Shown piece by piece: positions 61,940 to 64,000 of a stretch of 64,000 bases of DNA. The notes beneath the pieces were generated by a model that saw only the letters and a program-made list of their open reading frames with translations, was not told the DNA's origin and searched no databases. Position 1 is the stretch's first letter. Every line of letters starts with the position of its first letter. The DNA is from Runella slithyformis DSM 19594 (lineage in GTDB: Bacteria; Bacteroidota; Bacteroidia; Cytophagales; Spirosomataceae), in NCBI RefSeq assembly GCF_000218895.1, contig NC_015703.1, positions 6,151,001-6,215,000 of the forward strand, read 5' to 3'. The position numbers and the translations under genes are program-made.

Positions 61940-61965
61940 GTCGTTGGTGTTTTTTCACCAACGAC
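61940..61965. promoter_or_regulatory. Perfect hairpin upstream of haem/VCBS gene
   Basis: GTCGTTGGTG (61940-61949), T6 loop, CACCAACGAC (61956-61965): a perfect 10-bp stem 29 bases before the ATG at 61995. No T-run follows. It may be an operator or mRNA structure. Confidence 0.5.
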
Positions 61966-61994
61966 ATTTATATTAGCCTCCGAAATCCCTGCCA

Positions 61995-63569
61995 ATGATA
62001 CACCCCTACGCTCGTCGATGCTTTCTGCTTTTTGGCCTGATGGGTATGCTGTTTCTGCTGACGACGGCTTTTACACCCAAAAAATCAACGGACGTCAATC
62101 CTGCGCCTACTCAAAATGCTCTCATAGACTCCGTCGCCGTTGGGAAGCAACTCGCGCAGAAATACTGTCAAACCTGCCACCTCTTTCCCGAACCTTCCTT
62201 AGCCGATCAAAAAACCTGGCGTACAAGCCTGCTCCCCAACATGGGCCTGCGCCTAGGCCTGAAAGACGCGGGCAAAAACCCCTACGCGGAATTGGCAGCA
62301 GAAGATGAACGGATTTTACGTAAATTGAACGTCTATCCCGAAACGGCCCTGCTCTCCCGGGAAGAATGGTCATACATAGTCCGTTACTACGAAAAAGAGG
62401 CCCCTGCTGAGCCTTTACCACAGAAGGCCCACGCCCCTATTTCAGAACAATTACCTCAATTTAAGGCTCTTGGCATCACCCTAAGCGAAACACCCGTTCC
62501 GCAGACTACCTTATTAAAATACAACAAAAACACGTCGCAACTGTACGTTGGTGACGGCCGGAACGAAGTCTACGTGGTCGACAGCGCCTTTCAATTAACA
62601 TCACTCTGGAGCGTAGACAGTCCGCCCGTCGATGTAGATTTTCCCAAAAATGCGAAGCCTCGTCTCCTGACCGTAGGTTCCTTTAAGCCTTCCGACCAAC
62701 CCCGTGGACGGCTCATTACCCTCGATACTGCCACCACACCCACCACGATTTTTATTGACTCCCTGCCGCGCCCCGTCCAGTTTACGGTTGCCGACCTCAA
62801 TCAGGATGGCAAAGAAGATGTCCTTTTTTGCGGATTTGGGCATAATGCCGGAAAGCTGTTTTGGTACGATGGCTTTGTGCCGACCAACGAGCACGTATTG
62901 AAAGCCCTGCCCGGTGCGCGAAAAGTGGAAATCAGAGATTTTAATAACGACAAAAAACCCGACATCATGGTCCTTATGGCGCAGGCATGGGAAGGAGTAT
63001 CCATTTTCTATAATCAGGGCAACGGAAATTTTCGAGAGAAAACCGTGCTGCAATTCCCGCCCGCCTACGGAGTAAGTTATATTGAATCAGCGGACTTTAA
63101 CAACGATGGTTTTCCGGATATACTGCTGACCAACGGCGACAATTGGGATTATTCGGCTGTTCCCAAAAATTACCACGGCATTCGTATTTACCTCAACGAC
63201 GGCAAAGACAACTTCCGGGAAGCGTGGTTTTTTCCGCTGCACGGCACGAGTAAGGCCCTCGCCCGGGATTTTGACAACGACGGCGATTTGGACATTGCTG
63301 CCATTTCGTTCTATACCGATCTGGAGCGCCCGCAGCAGGGGTTTGTGTATTTATCCAACAAAGGCAAACTGAACTTTGAGGCTTTTTCCACCCCCGAAGC
63401 GGCCGCCGGCAAATGGCTGACCATGGAAGCCGCTGACTTTGATAAAGATGGCGATATTGACCTTGTACTGGGCTCCTATTTTCACAACGTAGGAGAACTG
63501 AGCAAATTGATCTTTAAGGGTATTCTCTCGTTTCCGCAATTACTGGTTTTGACCAATCAACAGAAATAG
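61995..63569 (+). CDS. Exported VCBS/FG-GAP repeat protein with N-terminal cytochrome c motif
   Basis: 524 residues. An N-terminal hydrophobic segment (CFLLFGLMGMLFLLTTAF) is followed by one haem-binding CxxCH (QKYCQTCHLFPEP, about residue 57). From about 150 on, the protein holds VCBS/FG-GAP type repeats with calcium-binding loops (DLNQDGKEDVLF, DFNNDKKPDIMV, DFNNDGFPDILL, DFDNDGDLDIAA, DFDKDGDIDLVLG), a beta-propeller. A cytochrome-propeller mix is known in Bacteroidota exported proteins, but the donor and substrate are not. A distal Met ligand is not obvious. Confidence 0.9.
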   Translation: MIHPYARRCFLLFGLMGMLFLLTTAFTPKKSTDVNPAPTQNALIDSVAVGKQLAQKYCQTCHLFPEPSLADQKTWRTSLLPNMGLRLGLKDAGKNPYAELAAEDERILRKLNVYPETALLSREEWSYIVRYYEKEAPAEPLPQKAHAPISEQLPQFKALGITLSETPVPQTTLLKYNKNTSQLYVGDGRNEVYVVDSAFQLTSLWSVDSPPVDVDFPKNAKPRLLTVGSFKPSDQPRGRLITLDTATTPTTIFIDSLPRPVQFTVADLNQDGKEDVLFCGFGHNAGKLFWYDGFVPTNEHVLKALPGARKVEIRDFNNDKKPDIMVLMAQAWEGVSIFYNQGNGNFREKTVLQFPPAYGVSYIESADFNNDGFPDILLTNGDNWDYSAVPKNYHGIRIYLNDGKDNFREAWFFPLHGTSKALARDFDNDGDLDIAAISFYTDLERPQQGFVYLSNKGKLNFEAFSTPEAAAGKWLTMEAADFDKDGDIDLVLGSYFHNVGELSKLIFKGILSFPQLLVLTNQQK

Positions 63570-63678
63570 CCCGCGCTACCGGGTAATTCCTGACCTTCAG
63601 GAACTTTTTCGTTAAGCTGTCTCCTTCCTTTCCTTAACCGACATAAATCCAAAGGTATCTCCCCTTCCATACGCGCCC

Positions 63679-64000
63679 CTTGACCGCCGCACATTTCTTA
63701 TTCAATCCCTGAAATCAGCGGGAGTATTTACTCTGGCACCTTTTGGGGAAGGGCAGTCTCCGGAAAAGCTCCAAACGGTACAGGATATCATCCGTCTTAT
63801 TTTGAAAGAGGGTGAATTGGCCGTCAAAAAAGTAACGGTCGATACCCTCAAATCCGGCAAGCCGGACCAACCCGTGACGGGCATTGTAACGACGATGTTT
63901 CCCACGATTCCGGTGATCGAAGAAGCCGTAAAACGCAACTCCAATTTCATCATAGCCCACGAACCGACTTTTTATAACCATCTTGATAATCCGGAATGGG
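63679..64000 (+). CDS. NIF3-like dinuclear metal-centre protein, Tat signal, 3' end cut by window
   Basis: Partial. The frame runs from 63616 to the edge. The conserved part is TVQDIIRLILKEGELAVKK, then VDTLKSGKPDQPVTGIVTTMF and FIIAHEPTFYNHLDN, matching the NIF3-like family, which forms hexamers around two metal ions. In front lies a Tat-type signal (DRRTFLIQSLKSAGVFTLA). No ATG, GTG or TTG is in frame before it: at the expected start the sequence reads CTT-GAC-CGC-CGC, and TTG occurs one base out of frame. So either a start codon is lost, or a base is missing. The given start is therefore uncertain. Confidence 0.75.

Overview
This window looks like a chromosome segment of a Cytophagales bacterium (phylum Bacteroidota), most like Runella and other Spirosomaceae. 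The basis is lineage-typical families (DUF2723, DUF5916, DUF5990, WbqC, DUF3108 and DUF721 proteins, SdrD/DUF11 surface proteins, an ISAon1-type transposase), promoter-like TAnnTTTG (-7) and TTG (-33) elements in several intergenic regions, weak Shine-Dalgarno sequences, and frequent outer-membrane and Tat/Sec-exported proteins. No search could be run, so the genus is an inference.

Layout. 1-6 kb: an edge-truncated lipoprotein, a large membrane protein, an IscS-type cysteine desulfurase, an acetyltransferase between two related palindromes, and a flavin-binding stress protein. 6.1-10 kb: cobalamin-dependent methionine synthase (metH), carrying palindromic in-frame inserts. 10.4-13.1 kb: three envelope proteins and an Lrp/AsnC regulator. 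13.5-22.8 kb: a FAD dehydrogenase, a CoA-type Nudix hydrolase, a DUF2723 membrane protein, DUF423, a GT9 glycosyltransferase and the replicative helicase dnaB. 22.9-26.4 kb: a DUF3108 protein, a zinc aminopeptidase and metX, whose leader holds a clear SAM-I riboswitch. 26.5-34.5 kb: a DUF721/DciA-like protein, clpC, WbqC, creatininase family, LpxL-type acyltransferase, one frameshifted and one intact GNAT gene, and an XRE-S24 repressor divergent from umuDC.

36.4-41.3 kb is a decayed island: a multiply frameshifted SdrD/DUF11 surface-protein gene, an IS4-family element with a frameshifted transposase, and a remnant of a 4'-phosphopantetheinyl transferase. A PAS histidine kinase/response regulator pair and a Tat-exported Gfo/Idh/MocA oxidoreductase follow. 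At 45.9-47.8 kb an ISL3/ISAon1-type element interrupts a second, inverted copy of the IS4 element beside a tRNA-Lys gene. 48-64 kb: FAH-family hydrolase, DUF5916 outer-membrane protein, HAD phosphatase, TonB-dependent receptor, an AraC/AhpD-like/PNPOx-like cluster, amidohydrolase, Kelch protein, serine hydrolase, SRPBCC and DUF5990 proteins, a haem-motif/VCBS protein and an edge-truncated NIF3-like protein.

Themes. Methionine synthesis is represented by metX (homoserine acetylation, SAM-sensing leader) and metH (last methylation step), in separate transcripts. The umuDC operon and its divergent S24 repressor form a damage-response module. Beyond known families, the notable signal is short repeated DNA: perfect palindromes between genes and inside reading frames (metH and the 1037-3529 gene), and 7-bp tandem repeats at several gene ends and once inside a gene. 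No CRISPR array, rRNA operon or prophage was seen, and no clearly new multi-gene system.
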